58,667 nt of DNA from Actinomycetes bacterium (GCA_029778715.1 JAKOPT010000011.1:1-58667), one strand, 5' to 3'; counted from the stretch's first letter, positions 35,683 through 43,541 are shown. Notes: generated from the letters alone by a model not told the origin. Made by a program: numbers and translations.

Positions 35683-36620
35683 GGGTCGGCGCAATCGACT
35701 GCGGCACCAACTCCATTCGGCTTCTCGTCGCCGACATCGACGGTGCGGGTCGCCTCACCGATCTCGTGCGTGAGATGGAGGTCGTCCGCCTCGGCTACGG
35801 TGTGGACCGCACCGGCCTCATCGACCCGGCCGCCATGGAGCGCGCCGTGACCGCGTGCCGCCGGTATGCCGCGACCTGCCGGGAATTGGGAGTCGAGGCG
35901 ACCCGGTTCGTTGCCACCTCGGCCAGCCGGGATGCCCGCAATGCCGCCGAGTTCGTCGCCGGTGTCGAGGAGGCGTTCGCCGGGCTCGATGTCTCGCCCG
36001 AGGTGGTGAGCGGTGACGAGGAGGCCACGCTCTCCTTCACGGGCGCGACGGGTGACCTGGTGGCGATGGGCGCGCCGGGTCCCTACCTCGTCGTCGATCT
36101 CGGCGGCGGCTCCACCGAAATCGTGCGCGGCACGACCACTGTCGAGGCCGGGGTGTCCCTCGACATCGGGTCGGTGCGGTTCAGCGAGCGCCACCTGGGC
36201 ATCGACCCCCCGACGCCCGCCGAGATTCATGCCGCCATCGCCGACATCACGGCCGCCCTCGATGGTGCCGAGCGCGTCGTCAACCTGCGCGGCATCGGCA
36301 CGATCGTCGGACTGGCCGGCAGCATCACGACGGTGACGGCCCACCTGCGGGGGCTCACGGCATACGACTCGACCGCCATCCACCTGGTGACCGCGACCCG
36401 CCAGGCCCACGTCGACGCCGCGAGCGACCTGCTGCACCGGACCAAGGCGGAGCGAGCGGCCCTCGGGTTCATGCATCCTGGCCGGGTCGACGTCATCGGG
36501 GCGGGGGCACTGGTGTGGCGAGAACTCCTGATCCGCGTCGGCGACCGCTCGCCCGGCGCCGGTGTCGTCACCTCCGAACACGACATCCTCGACGGCATCG
36601 CCCTCTCGATCGCCCGCTGA
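35679..36620 (+). CDS. Ppx/GppA exopolyphosphatase family protein
   Basis: A phosphatase of 313 residues of the actin-like ATPase superfamily acting on polyphosphate or pppGpp. Visible motifs are VGAIDCGTNSIRLLVADI (phosphate 1), FVATSASRDARNAAEF, VVSGDEEATLSFTGATGD, LVVDLGGGSTEIV (phosphate 2) and GIGTIVGLAGSITTV. The short length (no C-terminal HD domain) matches actinobacterial Ppx1/Ppx2. It is the last gene of the eno-ftsB-DUF501 cluster, with ATGA overlap. Confidence 0.94.
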   Translation: MRVGAIDCGTNSIRLLVADIDGAGRLTDLVREMEVVRLGYGVDRTGLIDPAAMERAVTACRRYAATCRELGVEATRFVATSASRDARNAAEFVAGVEEAFAGLDVSPEVVSGDEEATLSFTGATGDLVAMGAPGPYLVVDLGGGSTEIVRGTTTVEAGVSLDIGSVRFSERHLGIDPPTPAEIHAAIADITAALDGAERVVNLRGIGTIVGLAGSITTVTAHLRGLTAYDSTAIHLVTATRQAHVDAASDLLHRTKAERAALGFMHPGRVDVIGAGALVWRELLIRVGDRSPGAGVVTSEHDILDGIALSIAR

Positions 36621-36767
36621 CGATCGACCGCGCGATCGGTTGGGCCGCGGGGGTCGACGTGACCCGCGCGCAGCAAGACCGGTCGCGGGCCCATGGGGTG
36701 CGGCGCGGCATACCTATCGACATGGGCGTGTCTCCTGGACAACCGCTGCTACGCCGGGCACACTAAT

Positions 36768-36788
36768 GCGCACTACGCAGTAGTGCGT
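36768..36788. promoter_or_regulatory. Candidate PadR operator
   Basis: Arms GCGCACTAC and GTAGTGCGT are separated by three bases (8 of 9 pairs match), 20 bp upstream of the PadR start. Placement and symmetry fit autoregulation by PadR. Confidence 0.65.
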
Positions 36789-36807
36789 GACGTGAAGAAG
36801 GGACGCC

Positions 36808-37140
36808 ATGGACGGCACACAACTGGTCAAGGGGGTGCTCGACCTCGCCGTCCTCGCCGTCGTCGCCGAATCCGACGGCTACGGCTACGACGTGGTCCGC
36901 CGGCTGCGCGCCGCCGGCCTGGACGAGGTGGGCGACGCCTCCGTCTACGGCACCTTGCGCCGCCTGTATGCCGCGGGCGCCCTCAGCAGTTACGTCGTCC
37001 CGTCCGACGAGGGTCCGCACCGGAAGTACTACGGCATCAACGCACAAGGCCAGGCCATGCTGCGCAGCCAAAGCGTCACCTGGGCGGCCTTCGCCCACAC
37101 GATGGAGCAGTTGCTCGTCAGGTCAGGAGTGCGGTCATGA
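36808..37140 (+). CDS. PadR family transcriptional regulator
   Basis: A DNA-binding protein of 110 residues. The PadR winged helix is clear: LVKGVLDLAVLAVVAESDGYGYDVVRRLRAAGLDEVGDASVYGTLRRLYAAGAL, then HRKYYGINAQGQAML. It is short, so it lacks the long C-terminal helix pair of larger PadR proteins. ATGA overlap with the next gene shows that the two are coupled, the standard PadR/DUF1700 arrangement. Confidence 0.93.
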   Translation: MDGTQLVKGVLDLAVLAVVAESDGYGYDVVRRLRAAGLDEVGDASVYGTLRRLYAAGALSSYVVPSDEGPHRKYYGINAQGQAMLRSQSVTWAAFAHTMEQLLVRSGVRS

Positions 37141-38231
37141 GTGAGCCAATCACGGTCCCGGCCGGCGTGTCTGTGCACACCTACGTCGACGCGGTGCGGG
37201 CGCACCTGACCGACCTGCCCGCCGACGACATCGACGACCTCATCGGCGGTTTGGAGGCCGACCTCGCCGAACGCGCCGCCGAGTTACCCCCGGGCAGTGA
37301 CCCGGCCGCCGCCTTCGGTTCCCCGTTGGCGTATGCCGCGGAGCTGCGCGCCGCGGCCGGATTCCCTCCCGCTGCGCCGCCGCGGCCGGCGCCTCGGCCC
37401 GGGATGGCGCGGCGTTTCGAGGAGTGGCTGCGCGCCACCGGGGCGGAGGTTGCGGGCCGGTGGACCTGGCTGGCCGACCTGCGCCCGGTGTGGTGGGTGG
37501 TGCGCGGCGCGGTCCTCGGCGGCTTGATCGGGGTAACAGTGCTCGCTGGGACGTCTCGGTTCGTGGCCGTGTTCGTGGCCGGGGTGGGGATGCTCGTGTC
37601 GTTCTGGTGGGGGCGCACGGCCCGGCGGGCCATCGGGTCGGCGGGCAACCGGGCGACCGTGGCGGCCAACGTCGTCGCCGCGCTGCTCCTGCTGCCGATG
37701 ACCGCGGCATACCTCACGCCCTCGGTGGTGTATGTCGACACTGGGTCGGCGGCGGCCAGCAATCCGGGTGCTGGGGCGAGCGGTACCTGGGTGAACGGGG
37801 AGCCCGCAACGAACTTGTATGCCTACGACGCCGACGGCAACCGCATCGACCGGGTGCGTCTCTACAACCAGTTCGGGCAGTCGGTGTCCGTCGGGGCCGA
37901 GGGCACGTCATGGCTGCGGGACCTGCAGCCTGACCAGCAACCGGCGCTCGATCCCAAGGGGGAGTGGCTGCTCAATCGCGAGGTGTTCCCCCTGCGCTGG
38001 GGGACCCGCACCGGGTGGGAACCCTCCAACGGCCGCTGGGAGCCCCCGGTCAAGATCTCCGCATTGCCCGCACCGAGCGCTTCAAGCTCGGGGGCCTCCC
38101 CGGGCGCCTCCCCGGGCGCCTCGCGGGGGGCCCCGCCCGGCCCTGGCTCCTCCGCGAGTACCTCCCCAGGTCCTGCATCGTCGCACTCGCCGCAGGCCAG
38201 TCCTGCGGTGTCGCCCAGCCCGTCTCCCTGA
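37137..38231 (+). CDS. PadR-linked membrane protein with HAAS-like N-terminus
   Basis: A protein of about 364 residues. The N-terminal helical part (VDAVRAHLTDLPADDIDDLIGGLEADLAERAAEL) resembles the HAAS/DUF1700 segment that partners PadR regulators. Three or so membrane helices follow (VVRGAVLGGLIGVTVLAG, FVAVFVAGVGMLVSFWWG, VAANVVAALLLLPMTAAY). An exported domain has YAYDADGNRIDRVRLYNQFGQ, and a Ser/Pro/Gly/Ala-rich tail ends it. Function unknown; likely a membrane sensor or effector controlled by the PadR upstream. Confidence 0.8.
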   Translation: MSEPITVPAGVSVHTYVDAVRAHLTDLPADDIDDLIGGLEADLAERAAELPPGSDPAAAFGSPLAYAAELRAAAGFPPAAPPRPAPRPGMARRFEEWLRATGAEVAGRWTWLADLRPVWWVVRGAVLGGLIGVTVLAGTSRFVAVFVAGVGMLVSFWWGRTARRAIGSAGNRATVAANVVAALLLLPMTAAYLTPSVVYVDTGSAAASNPGAGASGTWVNGEPATNLYAYDADGNRIDRVRLYNQFGQSVSVGAEGTSWLRDLQPDQQPALDPKGEWLLNREVFPLRWGTRTGWEPSNGRWEPPVKISALPAPSASSSGASPGASPGASRGAPPGPGSSASTSPGPASSHSPQASPAVSPSPSP

Positions 38232-38245
38232 CCGGCTGCGCGCCG

Positions 38246-38278
38246 CGTGGGGGGCGGAATCAGGGGCCGCCCCCCACG
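38246..38278 (+). terminator. Terminator after the PadR operon
   Basis: Perfect 12-bp GC-only stem (CGTGGGGGGCGG / CCGCCCCCCACG) with a 9-base loop, 14 bp after the stop codon. No U-tract. Confidence 0.88.
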
Positions 38279-38306
38279 TCGGCGCCGGACGGCATACGCT
38301 GTCCGA

Positions 38307-38380
38307 GCCCCCGTAGCCCAACTGGCAGAGGCCGGCGACTTAAAATCGCTCCAGGTGCGGGTTCGATTCCCGTCGGGGGC
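38307..38380 (+). tRNA. tRNA with UAA anticodon (nominally tRNA-Leu), unusual class I form
   Basis: Acceptor GCCCCCG/CGGGGGC, D arm GCC...GGC, anticodon stem GGCGA/TCGCT with loop CTTAAAA (anticodon TAA), T arm GCGGG-TTCGATT-CCCGT. All stems pair. But the variable region is only about six bases, whereas tRNA-Leu is class II with a long variable arm, and the base after the acceptor is G where bacterial tRNA-Leu normally has A. CCA is not encoded. Leucine identity is therefore doubtful. It starts the repeat array that follows. Confidence 0.7.
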
Positions 38381-38487
38381 GCTCGCAGGCTCGCCCGCCC
38401 CGCCAGGACCCACCGTCGGGGGCGCTCGCAGGCTCGCCCACCCCGCCAGGACCCACCGTCGGGGGCGCTCGCAGGCTCGCCCACCCC
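38372..38487 (+). repeat. 43-bp tandem repeat seeded by the tRNA 3' end
   Basis: GTCGGGGGCGCTCGCAGGC begins at 38372 (inside the tRNA acceptor), 38415 and 38458, exactly 43 bp apart. Each continues TCGCCC(G/A)CCCC; the first two then read GCCAGGACCCACC. The tRNA 3' half-acceptor plus its downstream flank has thus been tandemly amplified. Confidence 0.9.
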
Positions 38488-39287
38488 AATGCCCGTTGAA
38501 TCGTCGCCTCATTGACCACTTGGCCCTCATTGGTCTCAGGTGTGACGTGCTCGGGCGCCTCTTGTGTGTTTCTGCGGGCCACCCTGCGAGGGGTGGGGTG
38601 ATCGCCCCGCTTCGTGCAGGGTAGGGCGTGTGGGGGCGGCCGTGAGTTCGCCCGTCCTGCGGGGATCCACTGTTGGGGGCGCTCGTCGGGCTCGCTGACC
38701 CGCGAGGACCCGTCGCGTTCTCGCCTCATGTGCCACTTGAGTCTCATAGGCCTCAAGTGGCACGTGCTCGGGTGATCTTCGTACGTGTTGCTGCGCGTTA
38801 CCCTGCGAGAGGTGGGGTGATCACCCCACTTGGTGCAGGGTAGGGCGTGTGGGGGCGGCCGTGAGTTCGCCCGTCCTGCGGGGATCCACTGTTGGGGGCG
38901 CTCGTCGGGCTCGCTGACCCGCGAGGACCCGTCGCGTTCTCGCCTCATGTGCCACTTGAGTCTCATAGGCCTCAAGTGGCACGTGCTCGGGTGCTCTTTG
39001 TGTGTGTTGCTGCGGGTTACCCTGCGAGGGGTGGGGTGATCGCCCCACTTGGTGCAGGGTAGGGCGTATGGGGACAGCCGTGAGTTCGCCCGTCCTGCGG
39101 GGATCCACTGTTGGGGGCGCTCGCAGGCTCGCCCACCCCAGTGCCCGTTGAATCGTCGCCTCATTGACCACTTGGCCCTCATTGGCCTCAGGTGTCACGT
39201 GCTCGGGTGCTCTTTGTGTGTGTTGCTGCGGGCTACCCTGCGAGGGGTGGGGTGATCGCCCCGCTTCGTGCAGGGTAGGCCGCACAG
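38458..39287 (+). repeat. Four-unit tandem array (about 219-bp period) with conserved hairpins
   Basis: Units start with GT(C/T)GGGGGCGCTCG at 38458, 38672, 38891 and 39110. Units 2 and 3 are almost identical; units 1 and 4 share a different middle part. Each unit contains the hairpin TACCCTGC...GTGGGGTGATC...GCAGGGTA (38580-38623, 38799-38842, 39018-39061, 39234-39277). Units 2 and 3 also contain GTGCCACTTGAG/CTCAAGTGGCAC arms. Units 1-3 end in CCGTCCTGCGGGGATCCACT. No gene is convincing; because 219 is divisible by 3, repetitive open frames appear by default. Confidence 0.9.
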
Positions 39288-39739
39288 GCAGGGCCGCAGG
39301 GGGGCAATCAGAGCCGCAGGGGCGCATTCAGAACAGACATGGCGGCGAAGTCGATGCCGTCCACGTGGTCTGGGCGCTGGGCATGTGAAGGGACATCCCG
39401 GACATCAGGGTTGCGGAGCCATGCCCGATCCTGCGCGGTTGATTGTGAGCATGTGAAGGGACATTCCGGACAGGTGAGTTGCGGTGCCACGCCCAATAGC
39501 ACCGCGCGGTCCGTGGCGACCATGTGAAGGGACATCCCGGACAGGTGGGCACGGCGGCGCGGGGCCCGCTCGGACACCACGAATCGCCAGCGTGGCCGCG
39601 CCGGTTATCCACAGGGCACAGCCGCGGGAACCCTTTTGTCACCCGAGGTGTTTAGGCTAGAGACAACGGTTCACGGCGACCGTGGACGTATGGCCGCCTC
39701 GTGGCCACCAGACCGACTTCGACCACCAACGGAGGGACG
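39288..39739. other. 450-bp repeat-rich stretch without a gene
   Basis: It holds two adjacent copies of GCCGCAGGGG(G/C)GCA (39295-39330), the triple degenerate repeat described separately, and a putative promoter for the next gene (TTGTCA at about 39636, TAGAGA about 16 bp later). Short minus-strand frames here are Cys/Pro/His-rich and repeat-derived, so I do not call them. Confidence 0.6.
39382..39543. repeat. Three degenerate copies of a roughly 70-bp unit
   Basis: CATGTGAAGGGACAT(C/T)CCGGACA occurs at 39382, 39450 and 39521 (spacings 68 and 71). The intervening parts also resemble each other (GTTGCGG-GCCA-GCCC-AT...CGCGGT), so the whole unit is repeated, not only the core. Confidence 0.85.
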
Positions 39740-40582
39740 ATGGCCAACAACCCGGCCTTCAACCGCATCGAGCAGGACGCCCGCTCGGGGTATGCCGCAT
39801 TCCGCGACCAGCCTGCCCACTACCCGCAGCAGACGTACCCTCAACCGGGCGCACCCGTGGGTCAGGACCAGCTGGAGCAGATGTATCACGCACCGGACGC
39901 GACCGCGTTCGACGCCCGGCGCGTCACCATGGACGACGTCATCATGAAGACGCTCGGGCTGTTTGCCATCGTCATCACCACGGCCGCTGCCGGCTGGTTC
40001 GTGGCCGCGGCCAACCCCGCCATCGGGTTCATGGTCTGGCTGGGTGGGGCCATCGCGACCCTCATTTTGGGCCTGGTCATCGCTTTCAAGAAGACCCTGA
40101 GCGTGCCGCTCATTCTGGCGTATGCCGTCGTCGAGGGCCTCTTCGTCGGGGCGGTCAGCCAGTTCTTCAACGCGCTATACCAAGGCATCGTCTCCCAGGC
40201 GATCCTGGCAACGCTCGCGACCTTCGCCGGCATGTTCTTGGCCTACAAGTTCGGCCTCATCAAGGTCACCGACAAGTTCCGGAGGATCATGGCGATGGCC
40301 CTCATCGGCTACGCCATCTTCGCGGTCGTCAACTTCGTCTACGCCCTCGTCACGAGCACCCCGTTCGGCATCGGCGGCTCGGGCATGCTCGGCATCGGCA
40401 TCTCGATCTTCGCCGTCGGCCTGGCCTCGCTGACGCTCGCCCTCGACTTCGACGCGATCGATCGAGCCATCGCTACCGGCGCCCCCCAGAAGTACAGCTG
40501 GCTGCTCGCCCACGGCCTCATCGTCACGCTCGTTTGGCTCTACATCGAGTTCCTTCGCCTGCTCGGCCGGTTGCGCAACTGA
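39740..40582 (+). CDS. Bax inhibitor-1 / YccA family membrane protein
   Basis: A protein of about 280 residues. The Pro/Gln-rich cytosolic N-terminus (about 1-75) precedes seven hydrophobic segments, beginning MKTLGLFAIVITTAAAGWFVAA and ending LLAHGLIVTLVWLYIEFLRLLGRLR. The aspartates in the penultimate region (LTLALDFDAIDRAI) match the di-aspartate pH/Ca2+ sensor of BsYetJ-type TMBIM proteins, so it may be an ion-leak channel. ATG 39740 follows GGAGGGA. Confidence 0.9.
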   Translation: MANNPAFNRIEQDARSGYAAFRDQPAHYPQQTYPQPGAPVGQDQLEQMYHAPDATAFDARRVTMDDVIMKTLGLFAIVITTAAAGWFVAAANPAIGFMVWLGGAIATLILGLVIAFKKTLSVPLILAYAVVEGLFVGAVSQFFNALYQGIVSQAILATLATFAGMFLAYKFGLIKVTDKFRRIMAMALIGYAIFAVVNFVYALVTSTPFGIGGSGMLGIGISIFAVGLASLTLALDFDAIDRAIATGAPQKYSWLLAHGLIVTLVWLYIEFLRLLGRLRN

Positions 40583-40614
40583 GCACCCCCGCAGGGCGGA
40601 ATCGGTCCAGCGCC

Positions 40615-41013
40615 GTGGTGTCCAGCACGCCGTCGATCGATCCGCGCCCGGATGCGGTCCGAGTCGAGTTAGCCCGCATCGAACGCCGCTGGCGCCAACT
40701 CCCGCTCGACCGTGCCGTTGAGGGTATGCCGCGGCTGCGGCATACCCTCAACGCGCTCACCGATGCGGCCGGCCAGCCGCCCGTGCCCGACCTCGGCCCG
40801 GGGCCGGCACTTCACCAACTGGCCGTCCTCGTCTGGGAAGCCTGCCGCGCCGAAGAAGAGGCCACCCCCGAGGTCTGCGCAGTGGCCGAGGGCGCTCGCA
40901 CCGAAGGGGCAGCCACCGAGACTGGCAGCACCGCCGAAGGGGACGCAAGCAGCGAGCGGCGAGCAGCCGGCATACCCGAACTGCTCGCCGCTCTGCGTCG
41001 CGACTTGCCCTAG
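40615..41013 (+). CDS. Hypothetical helical protein
   Basis: About 132 residues, unrecognised. It begins SSTPSIDPRPDAVRVELARIERRWRQLPLDRAVEGMPRLRHTLNALTDAAGQ. It is predicted mainly helical with a Glu/Ala/Thr-rich low-complexity part (VAEGARTEGAATETGSTAEGDASSERRAAG) and a conserved-looking end (IPELLAALRRDLP). GTG 40615 or 40618 is the likely start, with a weak ribosome-binding site. It is convergent with the thiolase gene 4 bp away. A 36-bp inverted repeat made from two GTATGCCG copies lies inside the reading frame. Confidence 0.65.
   Translation: MVSSTPSIDPRPDAVRVELARIERRWRQLPLDRAVEGMPRLRHTLNALTDAAGQPPVPDLGPGPALHQLAVLVWEACRAEEEATPEVCAVAEGARTEGAATETGSTAEGDASSERRAAGIPELLAALRRDLP
40717..40752. 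repeat. Inverted GTATGCCG pair inside a coding sequence
   Basis: Perfect 16-bp arms (GTTGAGGGTATGCCGC and GCGGCATACCCTCAAC) around GGCT. Translated, the arms encode EGMPRLRHTLN. Such a stable hairpin inside a gene is unusual; it might attenuate transcription. Confidence 0.88.
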
Positions 41014-41017
41014 GACC

Positions 41018-42241
41018 TCAGCTGAGGCGTTCGACGATGATCGCCATCCCCTGACCGCCGCCGACACACATCGTTTCGAGGCCGAACTGGCCATCGCGGG
41101 CCTGCAGCCCGTTGAGGAGCGTCGTCATGATGCGGGTGCCGGTGCAACCGAACGGGTGGCCGAGCGCGATGCCGCCGCCGTGGACGTTGAGCTTGTCGAA
41201 GTCCATGCCGAGGTCGTCGGCGCTGGGCAGGACCTGAGCGGCGAACGCCTCGTTGATTTCGTAGAGGTCGATGTCGCCGATGCTGAGTCCGGCGCGCGCG
41301 AGGGCCTGTTGCGAGGCCTCGACCGGGCCCAGGCCCATGATCTCGGGGGAGAGGCCGGAGACGCCGGTGGAGACGATCCGAGCGATGGGGGTGATGCCGA
41401 GTTCCTTGGCCTTGCGGTCGCTCATGACGACCACGCCGGAGGCGCCGTCGTTGAGCGGGCAGCAGTTGCCGGCGGTGACGGTGCCCTGCTCGCGGAAGAC
41501 CGGCTTGAGGCCCTGGACCGCTTCGAGGGTGACCCCGGCGCGCGGGCCGTCGTCGTTGCTGACGACGGATCCGTCGGGCAGCGTGACCGGCAGGATTTCG
41601 CGGGCGAAGAAGCCGCTGGCGATGGCGGCCTCGGCGCGGTTCTGGCTGGTGACGCCCCACTCGTCCTGACGGAGTCGGCTGATGCCGCGCAAGGTGGCGA
41701 CGTTTTCGGCGGTCTGGCCCATGGACAGGTAGACATCGGGGAGCAGACCCTCGTCGCGCGGGTCGGTCCAGGTCGTGTTGTGGGCGGAGATGTCGGCGGT
41801 GCGAGCCTGCGCGGCATCGAACTTCCGGTTCTGGGTCTCGGCCTCGGACCCGCCGGCGCCGGAGAAGCTCATGTACTGCGACACGCACTCGACACCACCG
41901 GAGATGAAGACGTCACCCTCCCCGGCCTTGATCGCGTGGAAGGCCATCCGCATCGTCTGGGTCGAACTCGCGCAGAACCGGTTGACCGTCGAGCCGGGCA
42001 GGTGGTCCAGACCGGCGAGAACCGCGATGATCCGGGCCATGTTGGAGCCGTGCCGACCACTGGGTTCGGCGCAGCCCCAGTACATGTCCTCGACGAGCTT
42101 CGGGTCGAGGCTGGGCAGTTTGGCGAGGAGCTCGGCGATCACCTGCGCGGACAGGTCATCGGGCCGGATCGTCTTGAGCGAGCCCTTGAAGGCCCGTCCG
42201 ATCGGGGTGCGGGCGGTAGCAACGATGACGGCTTCGGGCAC
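41018..42241 (-). CDS. Acetyl-CoA C-acyltransferase (thiolase)
   Basis: A protein of 407 residues that condenses or cleaves acyl-CoA esters in fatty-acid metabolism. The catalytic residues are in place: nucleophilic Cys in NRFCASSTQTMRMA near 92, NEAFAAQ near 318, His in GGGIALGHPFGCTGTR near 361, and the second Cys in CVGGGQGMA near 392. Intact and full length. GTG start at 42241 with GGAGAGAAG upstream. It is convergent with the hypothetical gene before it and divergent from the RidA gene. Confidence 0.95.
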   Translation of the reverse strand: MPEAVIVATARTPIGRAFKGSLKTIRPDDLSAQVIAELLAKLPSLDPKLVEDMYWGCAEPSGRHGSNMARIIAVLAGLDHLPGSTVNRFCASSTQTMRMAFHAIKAGEGDVFISGGVECVSQYMSFSGAGGSEAETQNRKFDAAQARTADISAHNTTWTDPRDEGLLPDVYLSMGQTAENVATLRGISRLRQDEWGVTSQNRAEAAIASGFFAREILPVTLPDGSVVSNDDGPRAGVTLEAVQGLKPVFREQGTVTAGNCCPLNDGASGVVVMSDRKAKELGITPIARIVSTGVSGLSPEIMGLGPVEASQQALARAGLSIGDIDLYEINEAFAAQVLPSADDLGMDFDKLNVHGGGIALGHPFGCTGTRIMTTLLNGLQARDGQFGLETMCVGGGQGMAIIVERLS

Positions 42242-42447
42242 GGCTTCTCTCCTCGGGCTGAGACCACGGGCAGGCCAGGTCGGCCTTGCTTGCGATCGTA
42301 TGCCGCGGGCTCGCCCCGGGCACTGTGCTATCGCTCACCCGCCCGGCCGGCAACGAGAGAGGCGCCGCCGGCGGGGGCTCATCTCGCCGACCCATGGAGG
42401 CCACCCACCGATGACGAACACCCCGCGGCGGGTGTTGACTGGGGGCC

Positions 42448-42837
42448 ATGGACTCCATCCGCAGCCGCGCATCGTCAGGTTCTCCCTACGAAGGCACCGT
42501 CGGGTTCGCCCGGGCCGTCCGGCACGGCACCCATGTCGTCGTCTCCGGCACCGCCCCGATCTGGCCCGACGGGCACTTCATGCCCGAAGCCGCCGCGCAG
42601 ACGCGCCGGTGTTGGGAGATCGCGCTCGGTGCGCTGGCTGAACTCGGTGGCCGTCCCGAGGACGTCATCCGGACCCGCCACTACCTGACCAACCCGGACG
42701 ATGTCGAAGACGTCGCTCTCGTCCACGGCGAGTATTTCGGCGCGATCCGTCCGGCGAGCACGATCGTCATGGTGGCCGGCCTGGTCGACCCCCGGTGGAA
42801 GGTCGAGGTCGAACTGGACGCCATCCTGCCCGAGTGA
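42448..42837 (+). CDS. RidA family protein (atypical subgroup)
   Basis: A protein of 129 residues with the YjgF/RidA fold: VRHGTHVVVSGTAPIWPDGH, then ARRCWEIAL-like QTRRCWEIALGALAELGGRPEDVIRTRHYLTN and RPASTIVMVAGLVDPRWKVEVELDAI. The catalytic Arg of imine-deaminating RidA (in the RPAR motif) appears as Ser here (RPAST), so imine deaminase activity is doubtful and an Rid4-7-type role is more likely. It ends 11 bp before a perfect GTATGCCG palindrome. Confidence 0.88.
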   Translation: MDSIRSRASSGSPYEGTVGFARAVRHGTHVVVSGTAPIWPDGHFMPEAAAQTRRCWEIALGALAELGGRPEDVIRTRHYLTNPDDVEDVALVHGEYFGAIRPASTIVMVAGLVDPRWKVEVELDAILPE

Positions 42838-42848
42838 CCTGTCAGCGG

Positions 42849-42870
42849 GTATGCCGCCGCGGCGGCATAC
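42849..42870. terminator. Perfect 22-bp palindrome of two GTATGCCG copies
   Basis: GTATGCCGCCG immediately followed by its reverse complement CGGCGGCATAC, 11 bp after the RidA stop. It is likely to work as a terminator or a protein-binding palindrome; there is no U-tract. Confidence 0.75.
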
Positions 42871-42973
42871 GCGTGGGCGAACGCTCGCCCGGTGACGATT
42901 CCCGCGCCCAGGCCCGCCGCGACGCCAACCGGTGAGGCTCCCCGCGCCCCGAGCTCGGCGTTACCCTGCCCCC

Positions 42974-43348
42974 ATGGACCTCGTCGGCGCCAGCGCGCAG
43001 TTGAGTTTCGGCGTCACCGCGGACGACACCGCGGCCGCCGTCGGGTCGGGCAGCCTGCCGGTGCTCGGGACGCCCCGGTTACTCGCCTGGCTCGAGGCCG
43101 CGACCTGCGCCGCCATCGACCCCACGCTCCCTCCCGGCGCGACGAGCGTCGGCACCCGCATCGACATCGAACACCTCGCCCCCACCCCGATCGAGGGCCG
43201 GGTCACGGCGTCGGCGACGGTGCTCACCCAGGTTTCCCGGGCGCTCACGTATGCCGTGTCCGCCGTCGACGCGGCCGGCACCGAGGTGGCCCGCGGCACG
43301 ATCACCCGCGTCATCGTCGACAGCGCCCGGTTCATGGCGCGGCTCTGA
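42974..43348 (+). CDS. Hotdog-fold thioesterase (FlK-like)
   Basis: A protein of about 124 residues. The hotdog fold is recognisable: GTPRLLAWLEAATCAAIDP (central helix with Glu), GATSVGTRIDIEHLAPTPIEGRVTASATVLTQ and ALTYAVSAVDAAGTEVARGTITRVIVD. The layout matches the fluoroacetyl-CoA thioesterase-like (FlK) family, usually general acyl-CoA thioesterases in actinobacteria. ATG 42974 is used. A 276-bp repeat-containing gap follows before the convergent ThDP enzyme. Confidence 0.85.
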   Translation: MDLVGASAQLSFGVTADDTAAAVGSGSLPVLGTPRLLAWLEAATCAAIDPTLPPGATSVGTRIDIEHLAPTPIEGRVTASATVLTQVSRALTYAVSAVDAAGTEVARGTITRVIVDSARFMARL

Positions 43349-43410
43349 CCCACTCGATGTCCCGCCGCTGACGAAACCGCCGGCCCCCAACGCGTCCCGT
43401 CGTGCGCCGG

Positions 43411-43541
43411 GTGTCAACAATCCACCTATTGGTCGATTGTTGACACGCCCGCCGAAGAGGTCCCGCGGCGTCCAGTTGGAGCGGACCACGGCGTCCGGCT
43501 GGTCGGTGTCAACAATCCACCTATTGGTCGATTGTTGACAC
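43411..43541. repeat. Two exact copies of a 36-bp AT-rich hairpin
   Basis: Identical copies at 43411-43446 and 43506-43541 consist of GTGTCAACAATC, a 12-base middle (CACCTATTGGTC, with ACC/GGT able to pair) and GATTGTTGACAC. Period 95 bp. GC content is far below the surroundings. They lie between the convergent thioesterase and ThDP-enzyme genes. Just after, CTCGTGCTGCACA is repeated at 43555 and 43575. Confidence 0.9.

Noticed and set aside
38372..39287. CRISPR array in the 38.4-39.3-kb repeats
   Set aside because: Whole units of 43 or about 219 bp repeat, the would-be spacers are also alike, and no cas gene is present.
38340..39327. Long minus-strand open frames across the array (for example 168 and 280 residues)
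   Set aside because: The 219-bp period is divisible by 3, so any open frame is propagated. Products are low-complexity Pro/Thr/Arg/His repeats without a ribosome-binding site, and part overlaps the tRNA.
39382..39543. Short CRISPR with a 23-bp repeat
   Set aside because: Only three copies, and the intervening sequences are themselves similar, so they are degenerate repeats.
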